Shown one piece after another: positions 1-10,079 of a DNA stretch of 29,320 nucleotides. Below the pieces are notes generated by a model. The model ran no database searches. It was given only the letters and a program-made list of their open reading frames with translations, and was not told the DNA's origin. The stretch spans positions 2,327,923 to 2,357,242 of the forward strand of contig BFEA01000104.1 in NCBI GenBank assembly GCA_003427395.1. The letters run 5' to 3'. Every line of letters begins with the position of its first letter. Within the stretch, counting starts at the first letter, position 1. The translations under genes and the position numbers were made by a program. This DNA comes from Chara braunii. Its lineage: Eukaryota > Streptophyta > Charophyceae > Charales > Characeae.

Positions 1-32
<32 letters not shown>
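1..32. repeat. (GT)n microsatellite
   Basis: An uninterrupted GT dinucleotide run opens the window and probably continues outside it. The following 150 bases, up to the foldback repeat, show no recognisable gene or element. Confidence 0.95.
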
Positions 33-33
<1 letters not shown>

Positions 34-186
34 ATGCCGTCAACAACGTCCACGAGCACTGTTGCGTGGGCGACAATAGCCTCAACAGGAATGTGGGCGA
101 CAACACAAAACTGTGGATGTTGACGCCCACAACCTCACTTTAAAGCAGACGTCCTTGGCCTTTGCCTCAGTGCCTCCCTCTTTTTT

Positions 187-377
187 TTGGTGAAAAAATA
201 AGAAAAAAAAAAAATGACTGGCCGTGTCCCCGCGGGCCTCAGCCTGGCACCCACTGCCGCGGCCCAGGGCAGTTTCGGAGGGCCTCCGAAACTGCCCTGG
301 GCCACGGCTGTGGGTGCCAGGCTGAGGCCCGTGGGAACACGGCCAGTTTTTTTTTTTTTCTCATTTTTTCACCCAAT
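187..377. repeat. Near-perfect ~95 bp inverted repeat (foldback palindrome)
   Basis: The left arm (about 187-281) and right arm (about 283-377) are reverse complements with only a few mismatches and almost no spacer; the centre is CGGAGG-G-CCTCCG at 276-288. The inner ~65 bp of each arm are GC-rich. The outer parts are A-runs or T-runs carrying GGTGAAAAAATAAG and its complement. A transcript would fold into one long hairpin. It could be a foldback or MITE-type element, or a small-RNA hairpin source. I see no clear target-site duplication because both flanks are T-runs. Confidence 0.85.
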
Positions 378-486
378 TTTTTTTTTTTTTTTTTTTTTTC
401 AACAGCACAGCACCGCACCCACTGACCTATTCCAACACCCCAACCCCTTAAGCCCCCCCTAGCAACCCCCCACAGGCCCGTAGCAC

Positions 487-575
487 GCTCGTACCGGGAG
501 CATCCGTACGGCCGTACGAGCGTATGTACGTCCGTCCGTACGGCCCGTATGGGGACCCCCCGTACGACGTACGGG
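487..575. repeat. CGTACG-rich short palindrome cluster
   Basis: Seven GTAC tetramers occur within about 90 bases, mostly as CCGTACGG or CGTACG, including the perfect 14-bp palindrome CGTACGGCCGTACG at 505-518. The cluster lies exactly where the chromodomain reading of the minus-strand gypsy element loses family resemblance, so it may mark a truncation or rearrangement junction. Confidence 0.6.
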
Positions 576-584
576 CGACGACAC

Positions 585-925
585 AGGATCCAGTACTCTC
601 TCTTGGGCTTAGGAGGTCTTCCTCGACCCAGTGGCTTCTGAACAGGCATATCCCTGTGATCCACAATGTCGTCGATGTCGACTTGTCCATCCATGGTTGG
701 GGGCAGCATCGATCTTCTGGAAGGGAATTGATCAGTCTCAACGAAAGGTGCAAGCTTTGAGGCATGAAAGACTGGGTGAGTGCGTAGGTGTCCAGGGACA
801 CGAATAACATATGTGGAACCATCCAACTCATCTCCCACGATATCCAAGACTTCCCAAGGACCAAAGTATTGAGGCATTAGTTCGCAAGATATTCCGAACT
901 CCTGTCCTAACTCACTACCCTTGAC
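585..925 (-). pseudogene. Integrase C-terminal segment and truncated chromodomain (gypsy pol 3' end)
   Basis: Reading down from 925 in the same frame as the integrase core, the peptide contains the typical integrase C-terminal block (FGPWEVLDIVGD, then HPVFHASKLAPF). It then has a spacer and a chromodomain-like start, VDIDDIVDHRDM, followed by RGRPPKPKREYW. Chromodomains of this family normally continue with a Leu-Val-Lys-Trp type strand. Here resemblance ends after REYW and the reading runs into the CGTACG-rich patch and the foldback repeat. The frame stays open to about 239, but that extension is low-complexity and I do not count it as protein. A TAG at 926-928 separates this piece from the integrase core. 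Confidence 0.8.
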
Positions 926-928
926 CTA

Positions 929-1951
929 GACACGTTCCCCTACCTGAAATGTGGACTGTCTGCGATGTTGATTCTCAAAAGCAATCATGGCTTGCTGAGC
1001 CTCCTTCATATGTTCAACAGCCTCTTGCAGCAACTTCTCATACTGCACACCGTATTCAAGTGTGTCTGGAGTTACAGCAGGTCGGTTTTTAGGTAGGAGG
1101 AAGTCTAGTGCTGATGTAGGCTTCCATCCTAAGTGCAGCTGGTTAGGACTAACGCCGGTACTACTATGTATAGCATTGTTGTACAGGCTGGCGATGAGAG
1201 GTAACTGCTCATCCCCGTCATCCTGGTTGGGCTTGATGTAATGCCTCAGCAAGTGTTGCACAACTCTATTCATTTGTTCGGCCTGTCCGTTGGCTTTGGG
1301 ATGATTCCCTGAAGTCATCTGAAGTTGACTGCCCATCTGTTCCGCAGTCTTCTTCCACAACTCACTTGTGAATCGGACGTCTCAGTTACTAATGATGGTC
1401 TTTGGTAAACCAAAGTCCCTTACCCAGTTGTCCTTGAACAACTTGATGACGTATTTTGTCCTGGCTGTCTCTGGCATCGGTACTAGTCTAGCGTACTTAG
1501 TGAATCGGTCAATGATGACGAAAATGTGTCTCTTACCACTCGTGCCCGTCACTAGGGTGTCCATGAAATCCATGGAAACACTCAGTCCTGGACCATCAGG
1601 AATAGGTAAAAAGTTCAACAACCCAAGCGGCGCTTGAGTTCGCGGCTTGTCCCGCTGACAGACCTGACAGGTCTCAACATACTTCTTTGCGTCATCTAGC
1701 ATTCTGGGCCATCAAAGTCGTTGTACTAAGTTAGCACTCGTCTTCTTGTAGCCAAAGTGCCCAGTTGCGTCATGACATTCGCCTAAAAATAAACTACGCA
1801 ACTGTTCACTAGATGGAACTACCAATCTATGTATTCCGACCTTATCAAGATAGAGTAGCCCGTCCACCATCACGAACTCACTTTTTGTGGCCTTGTCTTT
1901 TGCCTGAAGTTTGCGGATGATGTCCATCGTGACAGGGTCTTCCTGATAGGC
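929..1951 (-). pseudogene. Integrase (gypsy pol), interrupted by stops
   Basis: The N-terminal HHCC zinc-binding region is split. HDATGH lies in the piece ending at 1712, and CQVC follows in the piece 1382-1702, with a TGA between them. The catalytic core has the first Asp in SMDFMD, then IDRFTKYARLVPM. The second Asp comes just after a TGA at 1382-1384, where the family normally has Asp-Arg-Asp, so the stop probably replaced a CGA codon. The Glu lies in NHPKANGQAEQMNR. All pieces are in one frame, so only point stops disable it. The family role is joining cDNA to the genome. Confidence 0.92.
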
Positions 1952-3519
1952 TCACACCAATGATTGAGTTACTTCTTCAGATACGCCAAAGTCAGAAACT
2001 AGCGCACCTAGGTAGTCTGCTCTTCGAGATAGCGCGTCTGCAACCTTGTTGTACTCTCCCTTCAGGTACTCAAGCTTGAAGTCATATTGGTCTATGACCT
2101 CAATCCATCGCTTGAGTGCATCAGAAAGAGACGGTTGAGTATTGATCCATTTGAGGGTCTGATGATCAATCCTCAGATAGAAGAACCTTCCCAAAAGGAA
2201 GTGTCTCCAATGGACAAGTGCCTTGTAGAGAGCATAGAGTTCCCTTTCGTAGGTGGACTTAGCCAACTTCTTCGACGGCATCTTCTTACTCATGTACTCA
2301 ATCGGTCTCAACTTTTTCCCATCCTGCTGAGCCAGCACTGCGCCAATGCCGTATTGGCTTGCGTCAGTGGTCACTATGAATGGCTTCTGTGGATCGGGAA
2401 CCATGAGAACTTCATGATTCATGAGTGCATGCTTCAATCTCTTGAAAGCACTCTCGCACTCATCACTCCAGTCCCACAGCGTGTCAAGTCGAGTTAGATC
2501 AGTCAAAGGAGAGGCGACTGTAGAATAGTTCTTAACGAAGTTCCTATAGTAGCCGCACATTCCTAAGAATGATCTGACCTCAGTGACTGTCTGAGGTCGT
2601 GGCCAGTCTCGAATACTAGCCACCTTCGCATCTTCCGGCCTAATTCCCTCCGCGGATACTTCATGACCCAAGTATAGTATCTTAGTGTGACCGAACTCAC
2701 ACTTCTCTAAGTTGACCTTATACTTGTGCTGTCGCAGGAGTGAGAAAACTGTCTCAACGTGCTTTGCGTGCTCCTCGACAGAATTACTAAAAATCAGAAT
2801 GTCGTCTAAGTAGACCACGACAAACTTATCTAAATGGTCATGGAAGATCCGATTCATAGCGTGCTGGAACGTACCCGGCGCATTACAAAGACCAAAGGGC
2901 ATCACTACAAACTCATACAGACCATAACGAGTCTGAAAAGCTGTCTTGTGTTGGTCCTCAAGTCTTATTGCGATCTTGTGATATCCGGATTTCAAGTCTA
3001 TCTTGCTATGATACTTGCATCCCTGCACCCTATCCAATAGGTCGTCTATGCGAGGTAGAGGCTCTGCGTTCTTCACAGTGATGACATTGAGGCCTCTATA
3101 GTCAATGCACATCCTCAAAGTACCCCCCTTCTTCGGTACGAATAACACGGGTGATCCGTAAGGGGAAGTACTAGGCCGAATCCATCCCTTCTCTGTCAGC
3201 TCCTTGAGTTCCTTCCGAAGTCCATCTAACTCGGCAGGGCTATCCTATAGATCTTTCCCTTTGGGGTCTTACTCCCTGGAATGATTTCTATAGCGTGGAC
3301 GACTTCCCTATCAACAACTCCTGTGGGCTCCTCGAACATATCAGGGAACTTAGCAACGACGTGTTCTATCTCTCGGGGTGTTTTAATGGCCTCCCCCTTT
3401 TGAGAGACATAAACAAGGTACATACCCTCCTCTTGGTTTTGCTTATAGTAATTGTGGAACGCGGATGCGCACAAGCAGCCATAGGTATCTATAATACTAC
3501 TGGCCTTAAACTTGGTCAA
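1952..3519 (-). pseudogene. Reverse transcriptase and RNase H (gypsy pol), frameshifted
   Basis: From 3148 downwards the frame reads [20 protein letters not shown], then [22 protein letters not shown] and the catalytic YLDD (residues 113-116 of this piece). RNase H follows with all four acidic positions visible: [21 protein letters not shown] and ADALSRR. The N-terminal RT part (3226-3519, ending near KGKIYRI) is in another frame. The conserved PAEL...[13 protein letters not shown] stretch is readable at about 3150-3240 in the main RT frame, so a one-base indel near 3236-3242 breaks the gene. A TGA at 1952-1954 separates RNase H from integrase in the same frame. Confidence 0.95.
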
Positions 3520-4122
3520 TCAGACAGTTCGGCCATCGGGCAACTTGTGTTTGAGCACCTTCTTATCCCAATCGAACTGGGGCTTAGCAACTTCGAGGTA
3601 GTACATGCCTAATAGCATATCGAATGGTAAGTCGTCGCTAACGAAGAACGAGATCTTATGGTTAAGCTCACCCCCTCCATAGGAGAAGGTACAGACTACG
3701 TCCTTGATGTAGTCTGTCACTATCATGCGCTCCTTGTTGGCCAAAGTAGATGCTACTGGTCTACTAAGGTGTCGTACCCGGTCTTGTAGGTGCAGCCTTT
3801 CCAAACAGTCGCAACTTATATAATTCCGTGTGGATCCGATGTCTATGAAGGCACCACATTTGCGGCCTCCTAAATCGACCTCCACCACAAAATGTTCCCC
3901 TCTAGGACCTTTCCTTAGCGCCACCCAAGACTCGCGAGGGTCCTTGTTTGACCACTCACTCTCCAAGTCCTCTAAGGCTTCAGACACATCTAACGTACAG
4001 AGTATAGTTTGGTCTAGTTGTGTCTGCGGGGTGACTAAGGGGTCATTAGCCTTGGCCTTGTCATGAAGTGGGCAGGGTATCAATCCCATTTCATATTGAG
4101 TCGAAGCGGCTAATACTTCCAC
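3520..4122 (-). pseudogene. Retropepsin-like aspartic protease (gypsy pol)
   Basis: The product reads EVDLGGRKCGAFIDIGSTRNYIS, then a flap-like stretch, then PFDMLLGMYYLEVAKPQFDW. This is the usual shape of the Ty3/gypsy protease that matures Gag-Pol. The active-site triad is Asp-Ile-Gly instead of Asp-Ser/Thr-Gly: the aspartate is kept but the supporting residue is replaced, which would probably impair activity. The frame differs by -1 from the end of gag, as expected for a frameshift-expressed pol, although random decay could also cause this. A TGA at 3520-3522 separates it in frame from the start of RT. Confidence 0.85.
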
Positions 4123-4127
4123 TGGCC

Positions 4128-5363
4128 CTACGCGTTTCCCGAGCTAGAAGCCTGGGAGTAGGTTGCCCCCATCTTTGGAGCTACCTTCTGCGTAACCTTA
4201 GCATTATGGCACTTGTATTGCGAGTGTCCGTACTCCCCGCAGACTCCGCAGTTGATACAAGCACCATGCATTTGGCGGTCATGCCACACGTCTTGTTCAA
4301 GACCTGCCTTTACCCACTCAGCCTGTTTGGTCTGATTGGAGGCGGCCTTCCCTTGACCCCTAGGCTGACCCTTCCCTCGGCCTGCCGCCTTAGTCTTAAC
4401 TACCGCGGCGAGGGTGCTACCCTCAGCTACCTCCTCGCCGTCAAACTCTGTATAGTCCATCAGGTCGGTGAGCTCGTCGATCTCAGTTTGAGTCCCATCA
4501 GACTCCACCATTATCAACTTAGCCCCCTTCTTCTTTCACTCCTGATGACTCTTCTTCTTCTTTGAGTCATTCCCTGAGGTGGGTTGAGCATTGCCTAGCG
4601 TGGCCTCCAAGTCTAAGGTTTTCCTAGACAATGTCTCAAATGAGTGGTACTCGGTGCGTGCCTCACTAGCCAGCAAGTTCCTGATGTTCTCTGGAAGACA
4701 TCTGACAAACGTCGTCAATAGGAACTGGTCGCTGTAGTTAATGCCTGGGACGAGGATCAGGCTCTCAACGGTAGTCGTAAGCTCTCTAACCGATTTGAAC
4801 TTTTGTTGGTCCAGTTTGTTTATGGCATCAGTGGCCTTTTGTGCCTCCTGTGGGTTATGCCATCGAGGTTCTACCATTTCCATGAACTGGTCTAAAGTCA
4901 AAGACTTGGCCCAGTCCGCCATGCGTCGCCCGTACCCGGCCTTGATAACTACACCATCTAGCCATTTGGCTGCCTTACCCTTGAGGTAAGATGCTGCAGT
5001 TACCACTTCATCCTCTAGCAAGGTCCTCTTTGCCTTCACCCAAACCGAGACTGTTCTCAACCAAGTGTTGAGTTCTTCGTCCTTTCTTTTCCCTGAGAAG
5101 GGAAGAGGCGGTTTCATCGGGGTCTTAGGGTACCAATGCCCTTGCTGCTGTCCCTGTGGAGGAGCATATTGTTGCAGTGGTGTAGCAACCACCACTGGAC
5201 CCGAAGAAGAAGACGCAATAGTCTGTGAGATTGCTGCAGACGTACCACTAGGCTGTGTACCAGCTTGAACTAGAAAGGGGTCTGACATCGCCGATAACGG
5301 CAACGACGATTGTGCTGGTGGCCTAAATCCTGGCCTTGTCAAAATGTCCAGGATCTGGTCCAA
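4128..5363 (-). pseudogene. Gag capsid and CCHC nucleocapsid (gypsy), one internal stop
   Basis: The 4536-5363 part contains a retrotransposon Gag capsid domain: PPLPFSGKRKDEELNTWL, VTAASYLKGKAAKWLDG, then RWHNPQEAQKATDAI and LSRKTLDLEATLG. A TGA at 4536-4538 interrupts the same frame, which continues through an acidic linker and a Gly/Arg/Gln-rich stretch. It ends with the zinc knuckle CGVCGEYGHSQYKC (C-X2-C-X4-H-X4-C, about 4209-4250) before a TAG at about 4128. Gag assembles the virus-like particle and packages element RNA. The upstream Gag N-terminal piece is joined in frame across a TAG at 5370. Confidence 0.9.
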
Positions 5364-5369
5364 AGTGCT

Positions 5370-5991
5370 CTACATGAAGCCCAACCTGCTGTCTACGTGC
5401 GCATGTTGTGACAACATGTTATTCCTCAACACTTTCATGGGCTCATTCATTCCGGAGTCGTCCATGCCCTCTAACTCAGCCTTGTCAGCCGCTAACGTTT
5501 CAAGCCTGGCTGTTCTACTCTTTATCTCTTTTTCTCTATCGGTAGCTTCTTTTAGTTCCTTCTCTAATTGTGCACGGATCCTTTCGACCCGCTGGAGCTC
5601 CCTCATCTCCCTCTCGCGAGGAGTCGACGGGCTGAACTGCGAGCCCGCCATTTGACTTGTAGACTGTCTAGAACCTGATGAACTGGAAGTGCCCGCGGAC
5701 CCTATTGGCATTCCAAACTGGAGTCCAGACGAGAACGCAACAGAAGTTGCAGTGAAGGATGCTGCTGCAGAAGTCATGGCTGCTGCCCTGGCTACTGCTG
5801 CAGCCTTGTTCCCTTGCGGCAACGTTTCCTGCTGCTCTTGATGCCGCGAGAGCACGGGCTCTGCGTTCGGCACGAAGCCGTCTTTCTTCTCCCTCGTCTA
5901 GGGTCCTGAACACGTACGGGATCCTACTTGATCTTGCACGTGTTAGTCTACCATCGTCAACACCCTCTTCGTCGACGTCTGATCCGTTCAT
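5370..5991 (-). pseudogene. Gag N-terminal region with coiled coil (gypsy), frameshifted
   Basis: The likely start is the ATG at 5991 (MNGSDVDEEGVDDGRL), followed by an Arg/Ala-rich stretch. Near 5840 sense passes to another frame, which continues through an Ala/Ser-rich linker into a long charged heptad region (REREMRELQRVERIRAQLEK and beyond) predicted to be coiled coil. It ends at a TAG at 5370-5372 and the capsid domain follows in the same frame. The coiled coil probably served Gag self-association. I chose 5991 because the peptide after it is compositionally continuous with the rest and no upstream coding signal is visible. Confidence 0.75.
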
Positions 5992-7280
5992 GAATTAGGC
6001 AAATATTGTCTGCACTAGAATCCCCTAGTGGAATCCTACCGCAGCATGTGTCTGACCGACACCTAATTTTCTATAAATGGTTGTGTCCGGCAAGTCCCCT
6101 ACTGTACCGATCAAGTGGCATGTCTACAACATTCACACAGATTGTCTACATAGTCTAAATGCACTTTGAATTGTTCACTTACTACAGCACAAGATAGAAC
6201 TGGCTATGGTAGTATACTTCAGTCCTACTCTTGTCTGTCTGTGAGGTGTTAGCAGTCTGTCCACCAACTAATCAAAAGTACAATAGAGTTGAAAAGACCA
6301 TATAGCAGATGTAGGATTGATGGGTATAGTTGTGTACACAGTTGAGCACCAATTGGAACCTACCCTCCCCTCAATCCAACATACTGAACATCATCTTTGA
6401 GCAAGCAGTATCTTCGTGTGTGTATCGGCCCACCCCTGTGCCCAAGTTGTCACCGAGCAAGCCATCCCAACCACTCTTATTTATCCTCGTACGGCGACGA
6501 GCCTTCCTGTCCATGTGATCTGGCTGATCAGAAGGTATTTATAGAGCTCCCCGATCTCTTCAGGAATTCTTTAATGTCACAGTCAGGACGACGATCACAG
6601 CCAGATTCACAATGAACTCCCAACCAGAAATATTTATAGACGGTCTGGTAAGCGTCTGTCATGGGCTGGCACACCCGGAGGAACTTCTATTAGCGCAGCA
6701 AGTGCCAAATAGGACAGCAGCCATCGCATGCGTGTACTACTCCCTGTGGGTTGGCATGGTGACCGTGACCCAGTGCTTCGACCAGGGCCCTTCAGAGGCA
6801 CCGCCCTTTCTCCTTCCAGATGCTTCCAGGAAGATTGGCGTCTCTCAAGGTAGCGCACTCACGACACCTCACCAAGGAGAGGACTCTCAAGTTGGACTCA
6901 CTTCCTCACGGTAAGAAGAGATAGAGAAGATAGATAAGGTAAGGGATCAACATACCTGGAGATAGCTGCCCCCAACCACAGATTTCTCACCAATTGAGCT
7001 GATGTTGCATTTGATGACCAGTCATGACCTCGGTACCACCCACAACGCAATGCAGTGCCACCTTAGTCCAATGCCACATCAGCATGCTCTCATCATCAAT
7101 CAAACATTCCGCTGTATCCCACGGCATACACTGCCGTAATAGCCTTCCGATGCACCCCTCTGTACCCAGGGCGTGCACCTAATGTGGCCTGACGTCACAA
7201 GTACCCACAGCGAAGAAGCATCGTCAACGCACCATGTCTGTATAACGCCAGCATGCCGAAGGTAAGTGGCGATCAAACCA
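5992..7280 (-). other. Non-coding leader of the gypsy element
   Basis: This 1.3 kb lies between the Met-tRNA primer site and gag. I see no coding potential on either strand beyond short chance frames. A small palindrome, CACTAG...CTAGTG, lies at about 6012-6031. The length is plausible for a long 5' untranslated leader. Confidence 0.6.
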
Positions 7281-7292
7281 GCTCCGATACCA
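7281..7292 (-). other. Primer binding site, initiator Met-tRNA type
   Basis: On the minus strand the sequence is TGGTATCGGAGC. It differs by one base from the common plant retrotransposon primer site TGGTATCAGAGC, complementary to the initiator Met-tRNA 3' end, and partial similarity continues in the next ten bases. It lies three bases inside an LTR that ends in CA, the canonical position. Confidence 0.75.
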
Positions 7293-7295
7293 AAT

Positions 7296-7505
7296 TGCAA
7301 GGAACATGAATATGGACGAAGCACAGAAATCCAGAATGCAATATCACACTGAAGTCCAAGTATTCAAAGCAAAAGCAGATAGTACAATGGAACCGAGTAA
7401 CCATCCAATTGAGAATGATACAAAAGAATCGTGAGTCAATGTCCATGCCCAACAGGGCAACACCAACAGCATAACCCAAATGTAGCTCTCTCTTGTGAAT
7501 GGCGT
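7296..7505 (-). repeat. Partial 5' LTR of the gypsy element
   Basis: On the minus strand this DNA ends in CA just before the Met-tRNA primer site, so it should be the 3' end of the 5' LTR. Only about 210 bases are present before the giant element begins at 7506. No partner LTR is recognisable in the window, so identity rests on position. Confidence 0.55.
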
Positions 7506-7516
7506 TGTCAGCGCGA

Positions 7517-7534
7517 ATACCCTTACAAGGGTAT
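7517..7534. repeat. 8-bp palindrome near the 5' LTR terminus
   Basis: ATACCCTT-AC-AAGGGTAT lies 11 bases inside the LTR start and is identical in the right copy (20195-20212). A terminal palindrome could be an end-recognition or protein-binding site, but chance is not excluded. Confidence 0.7.
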
Positions 7535-8458
7535 CCGCCCTGGTTATTGCAAATGGCAGAAAAAATGAGTTTGGCCTAAAGTCAAGTATACCGCGCGAGG
7601 CGCGGTTGCGTCTACATGGTTACGATTTCCGGATGGTTGATTAGAATAAAGAGTGTGTGGGCGCCAGGTTTGAGGCGCGCGTGATTCCGTTTCTATCATG
7701 GATTATGAAGCCGGCGCGGGCGCCAGTCGGGCCGTTCCTATTTTTATCCTTATGTTTATTTATTCTTGGTTAGACTAGGATTTAAGGGTATTTTTCCTTG
7801 TTGGTACGTTTGATTGAGTTACGCGTGCGTACTGAGGACGACCTCGACGGCGGCGACAAAGGCGACAGTGTGACTGCGGTAGGGCTTGGCACGCGGAGCG
7901 GCGCGAGTGGCGGTCGTGGTGCAACTTGGTAAGTCGGCGCAGATGCTGGGCGGCCCGCGCGCGGTTGTAGGCTAAGATGGGGCTCAGGCCGAGTTCCCTG
8001 GCCCTGAGCGCAACGCCGTACTGCATTATATGGCACTCCGCGGATATTAGTCTCAGGTCTGGGCTCAATCCTATAGGTTACGGCACTGGGTTGACGATAT
8101 GGAGGTCCGGGGATCGAGGCCAGCAGGGCGTCGGCGCAGCGGCAGCGGAGCTTGTGGAGCGAAACCAAAGGGATTGAGGGCCCAACGGGACTATCCCCCT
8201 CGGTTTTGTTAACGGGCGCGGCGGCGGGCCCGACCCACAGGGGTGGCGAGGTGTTTGTCGTTCCTCTCCTTTTTCCCCGGCCTTGTGTTTTTATTTATTT
8301 ATTAAGTTTTATTTTTCTTATACCTCTTGTTGTTTTTGGTTTTAGCTTTCCCTTGTTCGCGTCCCGTTTCGGAGGCAGTACCGGGGTTGATATAGAGTCG
8401 CACGGGGCTGCGCTGTATTTGCGGATTGCTTGAGGTTCGATTATGAACTATTGTCGTA

Positions 8459-8612
8459 ACTACGCCGAAGTTACCCCTTCATAGTACTGCGGGGAACCCC
8501 GTAGCAGCCATGTCCGTGCTCAAGCCTCCGACGTGGGAACATGTGGGGGTTGAACCCACCAGCAGGTGCGCTACCTGCTACAGCAGGTGGGTGAAACCAG
8601 CCAGGGGTCGGT
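8459..8612. promoter_or_regulatory. 154-nt block identical in both LTRs, with competing hairpins
   Basis: This block has no difference from 21139-21292, whereas surrounding LTR sequence differs every few dozen bases. It contains AGCAGGT (8561-8567), ACCTGCT (8573-8579) and AGCAGGT (8582-8588), so the middle arm can pair with either neighbour. An outer pair, ACCCACC (8554-8560) with GGTGGGT (8586-8592), competes with a local hairpin GTGGG...CCCAC (8543-8559). The arrangement is switch-like at the RNA level. Function is unknown. Confidence 0.55.
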
Positions 8613-9686
8613 CGGTAGCATTAAGACCGAGCCTCTTCGAAGGGCCGGTCACTCTAATTCCCCTCCGGTCCCCTCTCCCTATGGCTGTTATCAGTTGGTT
8701 CGGGACCAACGGCTTACATATAGTGGCCGGTGGCACTGTGCTGCGTAGCAGCGGGCGCGAGGCTGTGGAATGGGGTGGCGGAGCTACGGGCAAGGGAGAG
8801 AAGGATAGCGCACTGTGGCCGCGGGCTGTGGGCACCTCCTCTGCACAAAAGTGAGGCGGGGTGGTAAAAACGGGGAATGAACCCGGATTGGTCCCCGCGC
8901 CGGATACATCCGCAAAGTGGCGAAGGGGGCAGGGCCAGACAAGAAGGCAGAAGTTGGGCGCCTCGACGCCGGGTGCTGTTGAGCGGGCAGCGCTGCACAG
9001 CGCAGAACCCAGAGGTGACGAGCGGGCAGCCCTTCAGCGGGCAGTATTGGTCCGGGCGCTGGGCAGCGATGGACAAAGTCGGGCGGCGTCGGGCGGTAGC
9101 GGATAGGATAGCGAAGTGGGCGTGAGGGAACGGGCGACAGTGCAGGAGGAACAGGCGGCAAGGCAGTAAGGAGGGCAGACTTGGACGGGAGGCCGCGGCA
9201 GGTGCATGCGGCGTGAGGGAGGCAAGGGCAGGCCAGGCGAGCGAACATCATGCGCTGAGGCAGTGGGGTGAGGCAGCGGAGCGACGGGCGCCTGGTGGGT
9301 GGAGTGAGGTAGTGAGGGTGAAAGTTCGAGTGAATCCGGACGTGCAACCGTGTCGGGTGCATCCGCAGGAGAGTGGAGCGCTGACGGGAGAAAGGCACAG
9401 GGCGTGAGCAGAGAGAGTTGGGCTAACTGAGGATCTGGCTACAACTAAGCATCCGGTGAGCAGTTGTGCGCACAAGTGAGGCTAGCATGCGGGCTAACGA
9501 GTACGAGATACTCAAACAGGGCATTGTCGAGGGGACTGCAGCTAGTCGCACTGCTCGTATTCCAATAGGAGAGTCGGCTGTCCTGGCATGTGGGGTGGAT
9601 GGTGCGGCTAGTATGACTGGTTTTTGCTGGGGCAGGGGACTGAGATGAATCACTAGGCGCTGCTGCTCATGCTCCTCCTGGTCGCC

Positions 9687-9722
9687 GCGTTTGCTGAGTT
9701 CGCTGCGTTTGTTGAGTTCGCC
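9687..9722. repeat. 18-bp tandem duplication in the 5' LTR
   Basis: Two adjacent copies of GCGTTTGCTGAGTTCGCT differ at two positions. The same tandem is present in the right LTR near 23870-23905. Confidence 0.7.
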
Positions 9723-10079
9723 GACGTTTTACTAGGTTAATTGTTTGCGAAGAACACATTCGTTGGTTGCTGTACAGCCTGTGTGTCGAGCGAGGCAACT
9801 ACAGGCGGGCCGCAAGCTTGAAAAACTGCCTGCTAACCGGGAAGTGTTCGATTTACTGTGTGGGCGAACGAGGGATAAGCCAGAAGGCTACAGGCTTACC
9901 AGATGATCGATACAGTGCTCTTTATGCCAGGCAGAATAGTGTGACCCCGACCGAAGTATAGACGTTTACCGGGACTAGGCGGGGACCTCAGCCACTGAGT
10001 GAGCAATCTCCGCTTGTTGCATGGCCAGTTAGATTACGTTGTTGCTCCGCTACGAAGGTAGAGGGGGATTGATATGAAT

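Larger units (their letters stand above)
585..7505 (-). mobile_element. Degenerate Ty3/gypsy chromodomain LTR retrotransposon
   Basis: On the minus strand, in order, are a partial 5' LTR (7296-7505), a Met-tRNA-type primer binding site, a long leader, gag, protease, RT/RNase H, integrase and the start of a chromodomain. This order (integrase after RNase H, chromodomain last) defines Ty3/gypsy chromoviruses. The coding region is interrupted by in-frame stops at about 5370, 4536, 3520, 1952, 1712, 1382 and 926, and by frame changes near 5840, 4125 and 3240. No 3' LTR or polypurine tract is recognisable at the low-coordinate end. The element is dead as a protein-coding unit and apparently 3'-truncated. 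Confidence 0.92.

Noticed and set aside
239-580. Extension of the gypsy polyprotein through the palindrome to 239
   Set aside because: After REYW the peptide has no family resemblance and is translated from the CGTACG patch and a T-run.
8152-8433. 93-residue frame with a hydrophobic segment, same length in both LTRs
   Set aside because: It lacks an ATG start and the hydrophobic run comes from a T-rich tract. No family resemblance.
8535-8600. tRNA-like gene on the minus strand (T-arm GTGGG-TTCAACC-CCCAC and a GCAGG/CCTGC stem)
   Set aside because: The variable region is too short, position 33 of the putative anticodon loop is A, and no acceptor stem or D-arm can be matched.
8510-8854. 114-residue ATG-started ORF retained in both LTRs
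   Set aside because: Between copies I count about eight amino-acid-changing codons against about three silent changes, which does not look like purifying selection. The openness is explained by GC-rich sequence.
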